Shown here piece after piece: positions 45,251-58,114 of a stretch of 64,000 nt of DNA. How positions within the stretch are numbered: the first letter of the stretch is position 1; every line of letters starts with the position of its first letter. Source of the DNA: Thunnus maccoyii (lineage: Eukaryota > Chordata > Actinopteri > Scombriformes > Scombridae); NCBI RefSeq assembly GCF_910596095.1, contig NC_056536.1:18027291-18091290 (forward strand). The letters run 5' to 3'. Both the position numbers and the translations under genes were made by a program. The notes under the pieces are model-generated. The model made no database searches, was not told the DNA's origin, and saw only the letters and a program-made list of their open reading frames with translations.

Positions 45251-48194
45251 ATGGGTGTGACGGAATTGGAGGAACCTTCTCTGTTACTGGACGAAAAGCT
45301 GCTCCGTTTCATGGACCAGCTGGAGTTACTGGAGGAGAAACGAGCCTCTCTCAACTCTCTCATAGAGCAGGTACCACTGCAAACATTACAACGCAAGAAC
45401 TTTTACCTGTAATTTCCTCTTTGCAAGCTTGCCATCCTCAGACTTCCATGTCTCATTACATGTGTGTTTAAGAATGTATGCAAATCCTTTTGAAACAGAA
45501 TTGAAACAGGCTGCTGGAGGACAGATGGGAATCTGGGCTATAAGGAAAGATAGATTTAGAGAAATCTAATCAACTTTTGGCGAATAAAATGTCACAGATA
45601 TGTTAAAAATATACTCAGTATTTATTTTTTTTAAAAAGAATCAAAAGGGGCCATAATCCCAGATCTTTAATTGCTTGCAAAAGTCACCAGTTTCAGCCTC
45701 TCAAATGAAAGAATATGCTGTTGTTTGTAGTCATGAATGGTAATATACTGAATATCTGTGAGGTTTGTACTGTTTGTCAAACCGTCAGTCAAAACAAGCA
45801 AATTGAATTTGTCAACATGGGCTCTAGGAAATAAGAGATAGGCGAGTTTTCACTATTTTCTTTTCTTACAGACTGCACGATTTACCAATTAATTGCAAAA
45901 ATAATCTTCATATGAATAGTGAAAATAATGTAAAGTATACTCTATAAGCAGGAAAAATTCTTCCTATAACAACATGCATTTACCTTGCTTAAGTTATTTT
46001 TCAAATGTCCGCCCTCAAATGTATATACATGCATTCTTAAATATTTAACATAATGTATGTTTACTTTATAATTTCTGATGTGCTGATGAAGGCAAATCTA
46101 TTCTCCACAGTCAAGTTTGATTAATTTTCTGCACCGGAAATAAAGGCAAGCATTGCTGCTGATATTTGTCAAGTCTCTATCTTTTTTTAACCCAAACCTG
46201 AATTTATATGTTCAATCATAATGTGTCTACTCCCTCAGCAGGATACCATTTTACTGATGTCACAGTATTATTCTGACTCTATCATACTATAGTTCTTAAA
46301 TTTAGAAGCCTTGTATTTTATCCTGTATCCACTTCACCCACTTTAGCACCTATTTTTAATAGAAAGTTATGTTCCCCACAGGGATGGTTTTCCATGTCCA
46401 AGGCACGATATTCCATGGGAAACAAACAGGTCTCAGCTCTTCAGTATGCAAGTGAGATTGAGCCTCTCGTCTGTGTCCATGCAAGGTGAGGAATACAAAA
46501 TGTTTCATGATAATAAATTCTCCCAGGTTGATTGTTTTCCACAGCAATTTCATGACTTTTAGTTTTAAATATTTTGTGACTTATATTTATGTGTTACAGA
46601 TCACTGGACAATGGGAAGATGGAGTTCTGCACAGAAAGAGTGTCACAAAAGTGTAGTAATGAGTCTGGAAAAGATGGCATGAGGTCAATAGAGGATATTG
46701 GCCCTCAAGAAGAAGGTGAGTCTTCCATGGTCCATGTAGTGTTAAAAATGTATGTTGTTTACATCCACCTTGAACTAATTACACTTTTTATCCATCATTT
46801 TATTTCATTTCACAGGTGTCAGGAGAAGAATAAAATCAAAAAAAGATATCACAGAAAAAGAGGCCAGTGAAGAAGCAAGTAGTGAGAAAGCTCCTGAAGT
46901 TCCTCCTGTAAGAAAAAGTGACCAGAATCCTCAGCAAGACCCACTGAAATGGTTTGGGATTTTGGTGCCACAATCCCTAAAACAAGCACAGTCGTCATTC
47001 AAGCAAGGTATGATACTTCCGAATGGGTCTATACTTTGTTTTGGTTTTCATTTAAAGCAGTCAAATCTTCACCAATATTGCAACACATGCAGCCTTTAAA
47101 AAACAAAAATACTGCAAAGATATAAAACAGGGGCGGATTCACCAATTTGACAACACAAGTGCAGCATAACAAAACACACTGCAAACACAAACAACACAGC
47201 CAAATACAGAAAACAAATAGAGATAATACAACCAAATACCGCAAACGCTCTAAAGTTGACTGCCCATCCGTGGTGTTGGAAAATGGGCTAACAGTTAAGT
47301 TTATTTTCATTTCAACATTCTGATTGCATGATTCAGATATTATTCCAGATATTTTCTATACACCAAGTGTTAGCTTTCCTTCAAATAGACTGAGTACACA
47401 CGATTAATGAGTTCATGTTGGATACAGGCTAACATGGCCCATATCAGGCTAATTCATTGAGTAAATTGAGCATCAGAGCGTGTTCATAAGTTTTTTGTTT
47501 GCCTTACAAACTTAAATTGTAATTCAGTTCACTTTTGCTTTGTGCAACTTGCAGAACTTCTATATTGGCTTGTGTTTTCTGTCTTTGGCACATTTGTTAT
47601 GCTGCATATGTGTTTGTCTGATTGGTGAAAATGTTTTCTTCATTTGATTGTGTTTTGTCTAATTGCATGTGTTTTCTTTAGTTGTAGTCTGTTTAACACT
47701 CAGGGCTACTGTAGATTCTTGTATAATTGATTTAAGGTGTGAGAGAGCTCATATTTTGTCCTGCTGCCCTTATCAGTTACCACAGATAGTAATTTATTGT
47801 AGAGACATACTACATAAAAGTATAAGATTAGATGAAAAACACTTGATTTGAGAGCATAAGTGTACAACATGGACAACCTACATATAACATGGCACTTTCT
47901 ATTCGGCATATAAGAAGAACAGTGAAATTTTATTGGTGACAATAGTATTTGCGATACATGCGTTAGATGAAACCTCAAACACAGTTCTTAGTGTACTACT
48001 GTTAATCTTTCCCCTCATCCTTCATCTTCCCTCCTGTTTTCTGACACGTTACAGTAATAGAGCTGTCTGCTGAGATTGCAACCCTTCAGACTGCAGTTTT
48101 GAACACCAGACAGGACCTGATGCACAGCATGAAAGACAAACACACTCTACAGGAGAAAACCTCAGCAGCCCAGTTGGACAAGGTTGCAGACTAA
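45251..48194 (+). CDS. ccdc115: CCDC115, V-ATPase assembly factor (Vma22 homologue)
   Basis: Works with TMEM199 in the ER-Golgi to assemble the proton-pumping V-ATPase; human loss causes a glycosylation disorder. Coding exons are 45251-45370, 46382-46485, 46600-46715, 46816-47007 and 48055-48194, with continuous phases and 223 residues (human 180). An N-terminal coiled-coil-like segment is seen ([20 protein letters not shown]). Then come [35 protein letters not shown], and the conserved [20 protein letters not shown] (human QDPLNWFGILVPHSLRQAQ). A second helical stretch ends the protein. The acidic and basic linker between the conserved blocks explains most of the extra length. Polyadenylation signals lie at 48430-48435 and 48468-48473. 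Confidence 0.93.
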
Positions 48195-48540
48195 ATAACT
48201 GTCGAATGGAGGCTGGATGTGATCTGATCTGCAGCCCCAGAGAGTGACAGACTGGAGTCAGTAGTTGCCTGATAGCCGGCAAAATTGTCAACTCGACTTG
48301 GTGGAGTGGGCGGATTCAAAGGTCTGGACCAAGTCAGTAGGTTATGCTTCAGGTCCCATCAAACTCCAACTGGTAGATTTTGAAGTGAAGATTGCTGATG
48401 TAGCAGTTCGTACTTGACAATTCATTTGTAATAAATTATATGTGAACTTGTGCTGTTTTGACTGAATAATAAATGTGTAGTAGATTGATGTGTTTGTGAA
48501 TGGATTTACTCAGGCTCAATAAAATCTGTGTTGTACTCTG

Positions 48541-49291
48541 TAATTGATTAATTCATAAATATGAACAGAAAGTGTTTGAACCAATTCAATAAATGGTGCT
48601 TGTTGTAATATTTTAACATTACAGTACAGTATGTTTCATTTTGTATAGATATAGCAACCACTCAAACATAAGTAGCCTATTTTTATTCTCTTGTCAATAC
48701 AGACATCTGGTCTTAATAATAAACCCTCTTGGAAATGCTATCAGAAAAAACTGCCTCCTCTTATTATAAGGACACGAGCATAATTGAGTGCCACCACCCT
48801 CTTATCCAAGCAGCCTGACTGGGGACAGCCGAACATTACCGGGAACTGTCGAAATTGAGAACGAAACTCCCGTTTATTGTGTGTACTTCCTGGTCCAATT
48901 ATAATACTGTCTATATGCCTCCATGAAACACAGCGCTCTGCCCCCTTCACTTGCGTCCGAGCGGCGGATGGCAGCGTAGAAACAACGGATGTAGCCTTGA
49001 TTATATTATTGATGTTCCCAGACATCCGCAGCAGCCCGTGTATCCTGATTGTGGCCGATTTGTGCAAGCGACGCAACTCCTGCTTAGAATTCAATTTTTT
49101 TCTTTTGTCTGCGCATCTGGCATCAACATTTTTTTTATTTATTTTTTTTCATGTGTGGTCAGGGATTGGGACGTAAACACGCTGGCCTGCGCTCATGAGA
49201 AGAGGCGAGGTGAGATTGATACCTCAGACTCAAGATTGTCCTTGATCGCAAGTTGATTTTTTACTTCGGAGCAGGCGAACTGTTGGCTCCA
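48541..49291. other. Intergenic and probable 5' region of the hAT-derived gene
   Basis: The stretch 48870-49210 is richer in CpG and likely contains the promoter and a 5' untranslated exon; a donor-like GAGGCGAG|GTGAGA occurs at about 49208. Several open frames on both strands here have no protein likeness. Confidence 0.4.
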
Positions 49292-52204
49292 ATGGCGTCA
49301 GTTTCGAAGGTGTCTATTCTGGATTACTTTAATATTGTGTTTGAGGGTGAAAATGGCAAAATCGAGTCCAACTGCAAGGCTTGTGGCACGAGAATCCAGG
49401 CGAAGCGGAGTGTCACGTCCAACTTCGTAACGCATCTCAAGGTAATGCTTTCAAAATGAATTGGATGATATCCTTGTTGACATGACGGGAGTAAAATATC
49501 TACACGTATTCTTGGTGTTGTCATATTTCTGCCACCATCAGCTGAAACTGCTGGTCCCACAGCATCTTTTTTCATGTAGGCTAGAATACACAGTGTCAGC
49601 TGATTGTAAAGACAGTCTGTTGCTTCTCCACAAGGGGGGATTTGCTCATACTTATCTATATCTCCTCCCACAGATATTAAGACAAGGCAGTATGGTGCAG
49701 ACATGTATACAAATTAACAGTGAATCAAGTGTTTTATGTGTCAATAAATAACATTGTTGTGTCCGTCTCTCTTTTTCTCCAATCCAGCGTAAGCACCAGG
49801 CTATGTATGATGACTTTGTGAAAAGGAAAGACATGAAGAGAGAGGGTTACTCCTCTGGTTCCTTGCACAGTTTCACCACCACCAATGGAGGGAATACCCG
49901 CTATACTCTCCCCATCAGTACAGGAGCAGGAGGAGGAGGAGGTGGAGGAGGAGGAGGAGGAGGAGGTGTTGGAGGAATGGGAACTCTGGAGGGAGGAGTA
50001 GGAGGAGGTTCTGGAGGAGGAGGGGTGACCAAGTTTGACAGACATGACCCACGTCAGGTGTGCGTTATAGTCCATCATCGCTTGAGATGCAAATAACTGA
50101 CCTACTTTTGTATGAAATCCTACAGCATTAAATTATGTGTTGTGGTATTGCACTGAAATCATCCCCTATAATAAAGGTTATTTATGTAGGGTTTTTTATG
50201 TCACCATAGGTTCTGATCTCTGAGGCGATAGCTAAGATGATTGTGCAAGATCTGCAGCCAGTTTCCATAGTGGAAAATCACGGCTTCAGAGAGCTGCTTC
50301 AGCTCCTGGAGCCGCGTTACACTCCAGAGCCCCAGCACTACATCCAGAGCCAGCTCCTACCAGCCTATGCCTACCAGGCCCAGCTGGCAACCCGTCAGGC
50401 CCTGGCCTCAGCGCACGCTCTCAGTCTCAGCTTGGATCTCCGGAGGGGCTTATCTGGAGCCACTTCAGGGTAAGAAGAGGTGAAATCAACCAAAAACAGA
50501 ACAGTGACAACGAGGTTGTTCTCCCTCGCTGATTAGTCCACTTCTCTCTCTTTCTGCAGGTACCTCGGCGTCACCTGCCACTTTCTAACGTCTGACTGGC
50601 AGATGCGTTCGGCTCTCCTGGCATGCCTTCCCCTGAGTGGGGGCAGTTCTGGGAGTCGTGTTCTTTCAGATTTTGATGAAGTATGTCACTCTCACGGCGT
50701 GTCAGGAAGAGCATTTCGTGTTGTTGCAGACCCTTTCCTGGTCACAACCACAGTAAAGCCATGTTGTCTTCCCGGTTTCCTGGTTTCACCACCTCTTGCT
50801 GACGAGCAAGATGATGACGACGAAGAAGAGGTGGAAAATGGTAACGATGCGGAGGAGGGCATTAGGAATGGCCACGGTGACAGAGGAGAGGAAGGAGCAT
50901 GGGAGGACTCGTGGGAGCAGGGTCTGGGTGTTTGTCGTGTGGACTGTTTCTCTCGCTCTCTTGAACAGTGTGTCAGGGAGGGGTTGCGCTCCCGTTCACA
51001 GCTCTCCTCTGCACTGACCAAGGCTGCCTGTTTCTACAACTACATTACCTCTGCTGTCCCACCAGAGAAACTCAGCCAGGTGTTTGATGTTCCAGGGCTG
51101 ATGATGGGGGGACCAGGTAATACCCCTCCTGCAGTAAGAGACTGGGCTGCTCAGCTTAAGGTATGTAAAATAACTGTACTAAGACATATTTACTATACAG
51201 TATATGTCCACAATATTCATTGCATAGACTGATTATGTAGCTGTTTCAACTGAGAAATGGTCGATGTTTTGCAAGAACAGAAGTAAGAGAGTGTTTCCAT
51301 GGTTTGACAAGTGAGTCACTGTTTTAGAAATGTTAAACTTTTGTTGTTTGTGTTGATGCAGGTTCTTCGACGGCTGCTGGACTCAGTGGAGTTCCTGGAG
51401 GAGATGAGTGGTCCAGGGGAACTGGCACTGGGTGGTTCAGAGAGAGCCCTGCTGAGGGAGCTCACTGACACTTTGGAGCCCTTCACTGAGGCCTGGGACA
51501 TGGTGCATGGAGACCGACAAGCAGACATACACACAGACAGACATGTGTCCATCAGCCTGGCTCTGCCATGTGTTCTGGGCCTTCGTAAACATCTCTCTGA
51601 GACATCCACCCCCCACTGCCCCTCTCTCCTGGTGGGACTCAGCCAGGCTGTAGAGCGTCGGCTGGCCCCGATCCTGGAGGACCCCCTCTACATCACTGCT
51701 ACCACCCTGGACCCCCAGTTCAAGCTCACTTGGAGCAGCAACCCTGACTGGCACAGACAAGTTCTTATAGAGGAGTTATCCAAACATTCCACAGCCTCCA
51801 GCCCCACAGACCCCAACACAGACCTACATCCTCACTCCCAGACTCCCCCAGCGCCAGCTCCATCTCCGGTCTCCTCACTCTCTCGGCCCTGCAAGCTGTT
51901 CTCTTTCATCAAGCAGAGACCAATGACACAGGCCAAGAGCTTAGAGCAGGAGTTGGCCATCTACCTGCGAGAGGAACCCACAGACGAGGAGGCCTTGCAT
52001 TACTGGCGGCGTAAAGCAATAGACTTTCCTCTACTTGCCCAGGTGGCCAAAAGGGCGTTGACCATACCTGCTTGTGGCACTGTGGTGGAGAGCATTTTCA
52101 CTAGTGCTGGCCGCTATCTCCGGCCAGAGAATGGCCGCGTCTTACCAAAGAACCTGGAGACTCTCATCTACCTCAAAGCCAACTACAGATTATTATGGAC
52201 TTAG
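49292..52204 (+). CDS. BED-finger / hAT-transposase-derived protein (ZBED-like), five exons
   Basis: Likely a domesticated hAT transposase acting as a nuclear DNA-binding protein. Exons are 49292-49441, 49788-50057, 50210-50469, 50560-51160 and 51362-52204; phases join to give 707 residues with no stop. A BED zinc finger comes first (C28, C31, H48, H53, split by intron 1), then a poly-Gly run (about residues 94-128). A transposase-core-like region follows (SLSLDLRRG; YLGVTCHFLTSDW), with an acidic insert near residues 308-327. The hAT C-terminal dimerisation domain ends it (DPLYITATTLDPQFK; VVESIFTSAGRYLRPENGR; about 624-707). Where active hATs have a TDNAxNM-like motif this protein reads VVADPFLVTT, and no terminal inverted repeats were seen flanking it. 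Vertebrate ZBED genes have several origins and I cannot assign this to one. AATAAA lies at 52861-52866. Confidence 0.82.
49921..50031 (+). repeat. GGA-rich tract encoding poly-glycine
   Basis: An imperfect (GGA)n tract inside exon 2 of the hAT-derived gene codes for about 13 consecutive Gly and two shorter Gly runs. Such tracts often vary in length between individuals. Confidence 0.85.
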
Positions 52205-55024
52205 AGCTAAGAGTGAAACATTTCTTTGACCTTAGTAGCAAATGGAGACTCTAAACCTGCAGTAAAGTTACTTCTTGGATACTAATGTCTATTTCCTCTC
52301 TAAAGAAACTGAGCTAGCAACATAACATAGTCCTCATAATGCACATCTGTTGATATGAGATGGAATTACCCAGAGTTCAGAGCCGAGGCCCCATTCTTGA
52401 GAAGGGTTTTCTAGACTTCACTAGGTGTGGATTGCTATCTGTTTACCATGTAGCCTGCATACGGACTATCAAAACACATGTTCTGGACCAAGGAGACTAG
52501 AAGCAGATCAATACTAAAGCCTTTACTTAGACTTTATTTTGCCAAATCAGCATCATCAGACAAACACAAGACCACAAAGCCCCCACTCTCTATCCTCCCA
52601 ACCCCAAAGACAGCCTGTGTCTGTACTCTACCAGCCAACAATTAACCCACTGACAAATGAAGCGGCCAATCATCGCATACTATAGCATATGGTTTATTTT
52701 CACTGATATATAATGACCCTACAGGTTGTGATTGATTCGTTTGACATAGTTTTTTAAATGATTGAGAAATGGAAGGCATCGGCTGCTAAACAATATGACA
52801 GTGCATCATCCACTTCTTCTTTTCTCTCTCTGTATTTATGCCTCATCACTGAGACATCATAATAAATGAGTTTCACTTCCTACTGCAGAGGTGTGTGCAG
52901 TTTGCAGGCATGAGTGCACTCATGCATGTGTGTACGTTACATACCTTTTTTGCTATTGGAAAAAAGATAAAATCTGCTTCAGATCTCTCTCTTTTTTTTT
53001 TAATTCATTTATATTTTCCGCTGTCAGTCCTCTATAACTCCACATGTGCTCTGTCAGAGTGGAGGTCAATTCCATTTCATTTTTTATTATCAGCACTTTT
53101 ATCTTTTTTCAATTTCATGTCCGTTTCTGCCTCTGAACTTTGAGGAATTGAAATGGGTTTGACCCTACTTCTGCCCCAGAAAACTAGCAGAGGATGTGTG
53201 CATGTGGCACAACAGAAGATTCTGCTTTGTCTGACCTCCCTGAAATATTTTAGAACCACTTTACAGGGCATCGCTTTGAAGGAGAAACTGTGAATGTTGC
53301 AGTGTGTGTTTGCCTTTATTCAGGGACTCTGTAACTGTGAGTCTGGGCTGGTGGGGAGGCAGGGTAATTGCAAGTAATTCCATTACAGTTAAATTTGAGT
53401 CAGCAGGCAGGCAGCAGTCACATCCTACATGGTTCTTTATCTCACAGCCAACTAGACTCACAAAACCTTGTTGCTGAAGGACTTAGATAACAGAAAAATA
53501 TATGCAGCTACTGTACTTCTTGTTCTCCAAAGTTACAAACTGCCTGAATGCACTGATAAATGTTTTGTGATTAATAATGAACTAGAATAATGAGTAGAAA
53601 ACAACATCAATCAATTTGGAGATGACTGGATAGATCTGATTACAAGGACTGTCACAAGGATTACATCTCCTTTTCACCATCTGCAGCACAGCTTCCATCC
53701 AAGTGTAACTGTTTTTGTTGTTGTTGAAAATCGCTTCAGAAGAAGTGCCTCAATCTGCGTGAGATACAATGAGATTTCCCTCATAGATCATAATTATCAA
53801 AGACTGCTGTGATCTCAATGATTATCACCCCAGGATGTCTCTATGGATTTAGATGTGTTGCCAGATATCCGTGTGGATGTGTCAGTGTGTTTATCTTTGA
53901 AAAGTGTGTTTGCCGCTCATCCCACGGGTGTGTTGTCGTTTGTGAGTATGTGGAGCAGCTTGAAGCGTCTCTGTCTCTCCCTCCCTCCCCCCCCCCCCCC
54001 CCGGCTGTGACAGTTCATCCATTTGAGTTAGACAAGCAGGCTGGGCTGCGGTGGTAATTGCCTCTGAAATGAATTACTTGGCAGAGAGTGAGACTGAAGG
54101 AGGGGAGGAAATTGTAATTGAACTGCCCCCTCCTTCCCGCCCTCTCCCTTATGCCTCAAGTTATTACATCTGCAGTGCAGAAAGCCATTTTCCATCCACA
54201 CATAGACACACGCACACATAAAAATACACACACTGTTACAAAACCAATTTTGCCCTCCCCCACACAATGGCCTCAACAGAGGACCATATTGATGCAGGGT
54301 GATTTCATAGATTGATTGTTCACGGGCACATGCACACTGGGCCGCACTACACTCTTGCACTCTTATTCATTGCGCAGAGACAAACACTCCAACACACTAT
54401 GTGTTTGTATTTGTTTGTTCTGCACGGCTCCCAGTCTTGCTCTATTTGGGGAGCCCTTTAGCTGGCCTTGGTGCATTGCTAAGCACCAAAGGGCTGCAGG
54501 ACATCAGATTTGGCACAAAGAAAAGCGGTGTTCAGTATCAAGAGAACCCTGGTCACCCCATACACACACTCACATACACACTCTCACACACACACAGCTA
54601 AGCATCGTTATTAATAACCTGCCTGTTGCTGACCTTCTGACAGTTAGAAAGTCTGGTGGATTAAAGAGCTACTGCTTGTTGTGTTGCATATTTATACACA
54701 AAATAGTAGTAGTTTCCTTTCTTTATTTGGCAACTGTATAAAGTGTGGAAGAAATGTATGTCCTTCGTCAGGCAACACATGGGCACTTACTCTTTTGTCA
54801 TCCTTTGGCCTTTCAACAGCCAGGGCATGGAAAGAGGAGGGGGGGGTGAGTTAACTGAGCCACCTACCCCCTGCCCCAGCCAGACATGCACACGTTGTGA
54901 CTCAGACCACGGCACACAATGGGATCTATTTCTGTAACAGCACTAGGGTTATCACTCCACTTACACCAACTCTCCCGCTCTCTCTCCCTCCCTCTCTTTA
55001 TCTAACACTCATTCACACAAAATC
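52205..55024. other. Intergenic between the hAT-derived gene and apobec2
   Basis: The 3' UTR of the upstream gene probably runs to about 52880. A C-run of about 18 lies at 53986-54002 and short CA runs at 54217-54235 and 54560-54595. No exon is supported. The 30 bp before the apobec2 ATG are CT-rich and end ACAAAATC, an acceptable start context. Confidence 0.5.
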
Positions 55025-56902
55025 ATGGCCGACAGAAACAGCCGGTTAAGTGTTAAGAAGAAAGAGAAGAAGGTGGAAAACAAAACGAATGATGAGAAGG
55101 ATAAAGACAAGGAAAAGGGGAAGGAGAAACTTGTGAAAAAGCCTGACAAGCTCACAACTCAGAGGAGCAAACCAGAGAAGACCCCCGAGAAGCCCAAGGC
55201 GGATGAAGAGAAGAAGAATGGGGAAGGTGAAGGGGCAACAGCGGCGGAGGCGCAGAACAGTGAAGAAAATGGAGAGTTTCAACCCATTGAACTGCCACCG
55301 TTCGAGATCGTCACAGGGTTTGTAAGATTATATACATACACCACAAAGATGTCAGAGTCAGTGTGTCCCACTTACATACCTGTTTTTGCTCTTTCACACA
55401 TCCATATTTTGGTTAGGTGGATTTCTTTTGGAGTAAAATGTGTTTTTCTTGTCTTTCTGTATGCCTGTGTACTATATTTGATTTCAGTGAGAGAGGATAC
55501 TAATGACTTGCACCTGCCATCATTATTAACCCAGCAGTAAGAATAGGAATGAGTCACAGAGTTGACACAGATGCCGGCCTGCTGTATCTGTCTGCTTAGC
55601 ATCTACCCCCCCAGTTGTTGTCCTTTTAGTATTATTTATATGATATCAAAGCTATAATAGATCTATTTGTGTTATCCATGTGGCTATTCACGTTTTATAT
55701 GTCAATAGATTAACAAAGAAAGGCAGGTTAAGTATGTGTTTGTGCCTGAATCATGAAAGGCATGGCACATCCACAGTCCATGGGATGATTTGAAAGCCAA
55801 TAATATTTATAGAAACGTCAGTTTACTCAGTGGTATCCTCGTTAATATTCTATTCACTGTGTCACCCTTGTTGAGATCTTGCTGTCATTACTCTTTTATT
55901 ATTGTCTTACTGTGTCTTTGATGGTTGACAAATTCATCACAAAATAAGTGACTCATACTCATACTCATAGTGCTATGCCAGGAAGTGAATGCCTTTTCAC
56001 CTGGATAGTGTTGTCATGCACCACGATTAAAGGTCACAGATAAAAGTGAAAAAAACGTTGAAAGATGTATCATGCTGGTAGGGTTTTTCACTCTGAGTTG
56101 CCAATCTAACCTTTATGCACTAAAAAACCCTAATGGTGATGACAGCACTGTCAAAACAGGCTGCTTAATATTAGATTTATGGAAACTCTCAATTTCACTC
56201 TCCACTAGGGAACAGATGAGCCCGTTCTACTTCAAGTTTCAGTTCAGGAATGTGGAATACTCATCAGGGAGGAACAAGACCCTACTGTGCTACAGAGTGG
56301 ATACAGCAGGAGGCAGCACAGAGCCTCTGAAAGGTTATATGGAGGATGAACATGCCACAGCTCACGTCGAAGAGGCCTTCTTTCAACAGGTAATGAATGC
56401 TCGCACAGTCAGCTGTTCTTACTGTAGCATCATGTTGCACATATGTGAACACCATGGTAGGTCTTCTTTCTATGTTTGCAAGCAGTTGCACTTCTCTCAT
56501 GATTGTTATAGCTCTTCTATACCTCAATAAATCCTCACTCTTTTGTTCCAGGTGCTTCCTAACTGCAATTCTTCTCAGGAGTTTGATGTCACATGGTACG
56601 TATCATCCAGTCCCTGCGTGGCTTGTGCAGACAAGCTGGCCAAGATCCTGCAAAAGAATAAAAAGCTCCATCTCTGCATATTCTGCTCTCGTCTCTTTGA
56701 GTGGGAGCAGCCAGAGATAGTACAAGGGCTGAAGGCCCTGGTGAGTGCCGGCTGTAAAATGAGGATGATGAAGCCGCGTGACTTCCTGCTTGTTTGGGAG
56801 ACGTATGTGGAGAAGGAGGAGGATGAGACCTTTACACCCTGGGAGGATTGTCAGGAGAACTATGACTACTATATGGAGAAACTGGCTGATATCCTCAAGT
56901 AG
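55025..56902 (+). CDS. apobec2: APOBEC2, AID/APOBEC-family zinc deaminase fold
   Basis: The muscle-associated member of the AID/APOBEC family. It keeps the zinc-binding fold, but a substrate has been hard to show in mammals. Exons are 55025-55317, 56209-56389 and 56552-56902; phases join to give 274 residues (human 224). The signature is complete: H150-V-E152 in AHVEEAFF, and PC(180)VAC(183) in SSSPCVACADK. Strong family matches are ELPPFEIVTG, FKFQFRNVEYSSGRNKT, FDVTWYVSSSPC, FEWEQPEI, MKPRDFLLVW and YYMEKLADILK at the C-terminus. The extra length is an N-terminal region of about 85 residues, rich in Lys and Glu and probably disordered. Teleosts carry apobec2a and 2b; I cannot tell which this is. 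Confidence 0.95.
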
Positions 56903-56951
56903 ATGTGAGTCTTGTATCTACATGCCTTCTGTGGGCCTTTTGATTTTAAGA

Positions 56952-56952
56952 T

Positions 56953-57011
<59 letters not shown>

Positions 57012-57022
57012 TGTGTGTGTGA
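56952..57022. repeat. (TG)n microsatellite
   Basis: A nearly perfect TG tract of about 35 units, 50 bp after the apobec2 stop codon and so probably in its 3' UTR. Confidence 0.95.
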
Positions 57023-58114
57023 GAGAGAATAATTACTCTCTTCTTCTTGTGTCTCTTGTCCACTGTCTTGTTACTGTCACAGGTCCACTTGATGGACGAG
57101 ATCTCCCCACTGACTGAACCACAAATCGGCCTACTTGTGAAATTCCCACTGGTTGAAAATGTGTTTCTTGCAGTCACATGTGATGGTGCAGATCAGTATT
57201 AGTTTGAATGAACACTCGTGGCAACATTTTGTATTTTTTATTTTGATAATTTCATAGGCAGACACAAATGCGCGAATGGCATTTCTATAGCATTACTTAT
57301 TGTAAAAAAATATACTATATCGAACTGGTCACTTTAGAATAACAAAGTAATAACATTCATTGCAGAACCATTTACAGCGTTTCAGGTTTTGGAGAAGCCT
57401 GACATCTTATATCTACTGACATCTGGTGTTTGTTCTAAGAATTGAAACACTAACTGAAGGAGAAAGTCATACAGATTATCACATATGTACAGTATAATAA
57501 CTAACATTGATTTATATGAAAGCTGACATTGTATATGATAGATTGTGCTAACATAAATAATGTTTCATATTTTATCAGTGCCTTAAGTAAATTCATCAGT
57601 GCTGTGGATTAAAAAATGTACAATTTCAAACAATATTGTGCAACCAAGTAATGTTTTATACAGAATAACAGTACATAGTTGTATGGTCCAGCATTTTGGT
57701 CTGGAGAATAATATTTCAACAACTATTTGATAGATTCCAAAGAAATTTGTCATTGTTAATTACAGTAAATTTAGTGATTATTTGATTTTACATATAGCCC
57801 CACCAATGGTGCAAAATTTCCATCTGTCCACACAAGTCATGACATGATACATCTAAAACTATTGACATTTAAAACTCATGACTGAATTCTAATCAGCATC
57901 AGCTTTACTTTAACACTAATGCAAACATGGCAACAGATTTATATTTTCTGTCCCACTAGTTGTAAGCATTGCGCAATTGTTTCTCCAGTTTTCATACATA
58001 CAAAAATTCAGTTTTCTGATGCGAAATGACTATTAAGGCCTCGCAGGGCTGTTGCAAGTCTAAAGCCTTCTTAATAGTTGCCTGCTAAAATGAAGCAAAT
58101 ACATCTTCAGTGAC
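57023..58114. other. Convergent 3' regions of apobec2 and the Ig receptor gene
   Basis: AT-rich non-coding sequence between two genes that face each other. ATTAAA at about 57609 could serve apobec2, and AATAAA on the minus strand (57238-57243) could serve the receptor. Neither is certain. Confidence 0.4.

Noticed and set aside
50692-51021. Minus-strand frame of 109 codons opposite the hAT-derived gene
   Set aside because: Shadow of the acidic and Arg/Ser-rich coding strand in exon 4.
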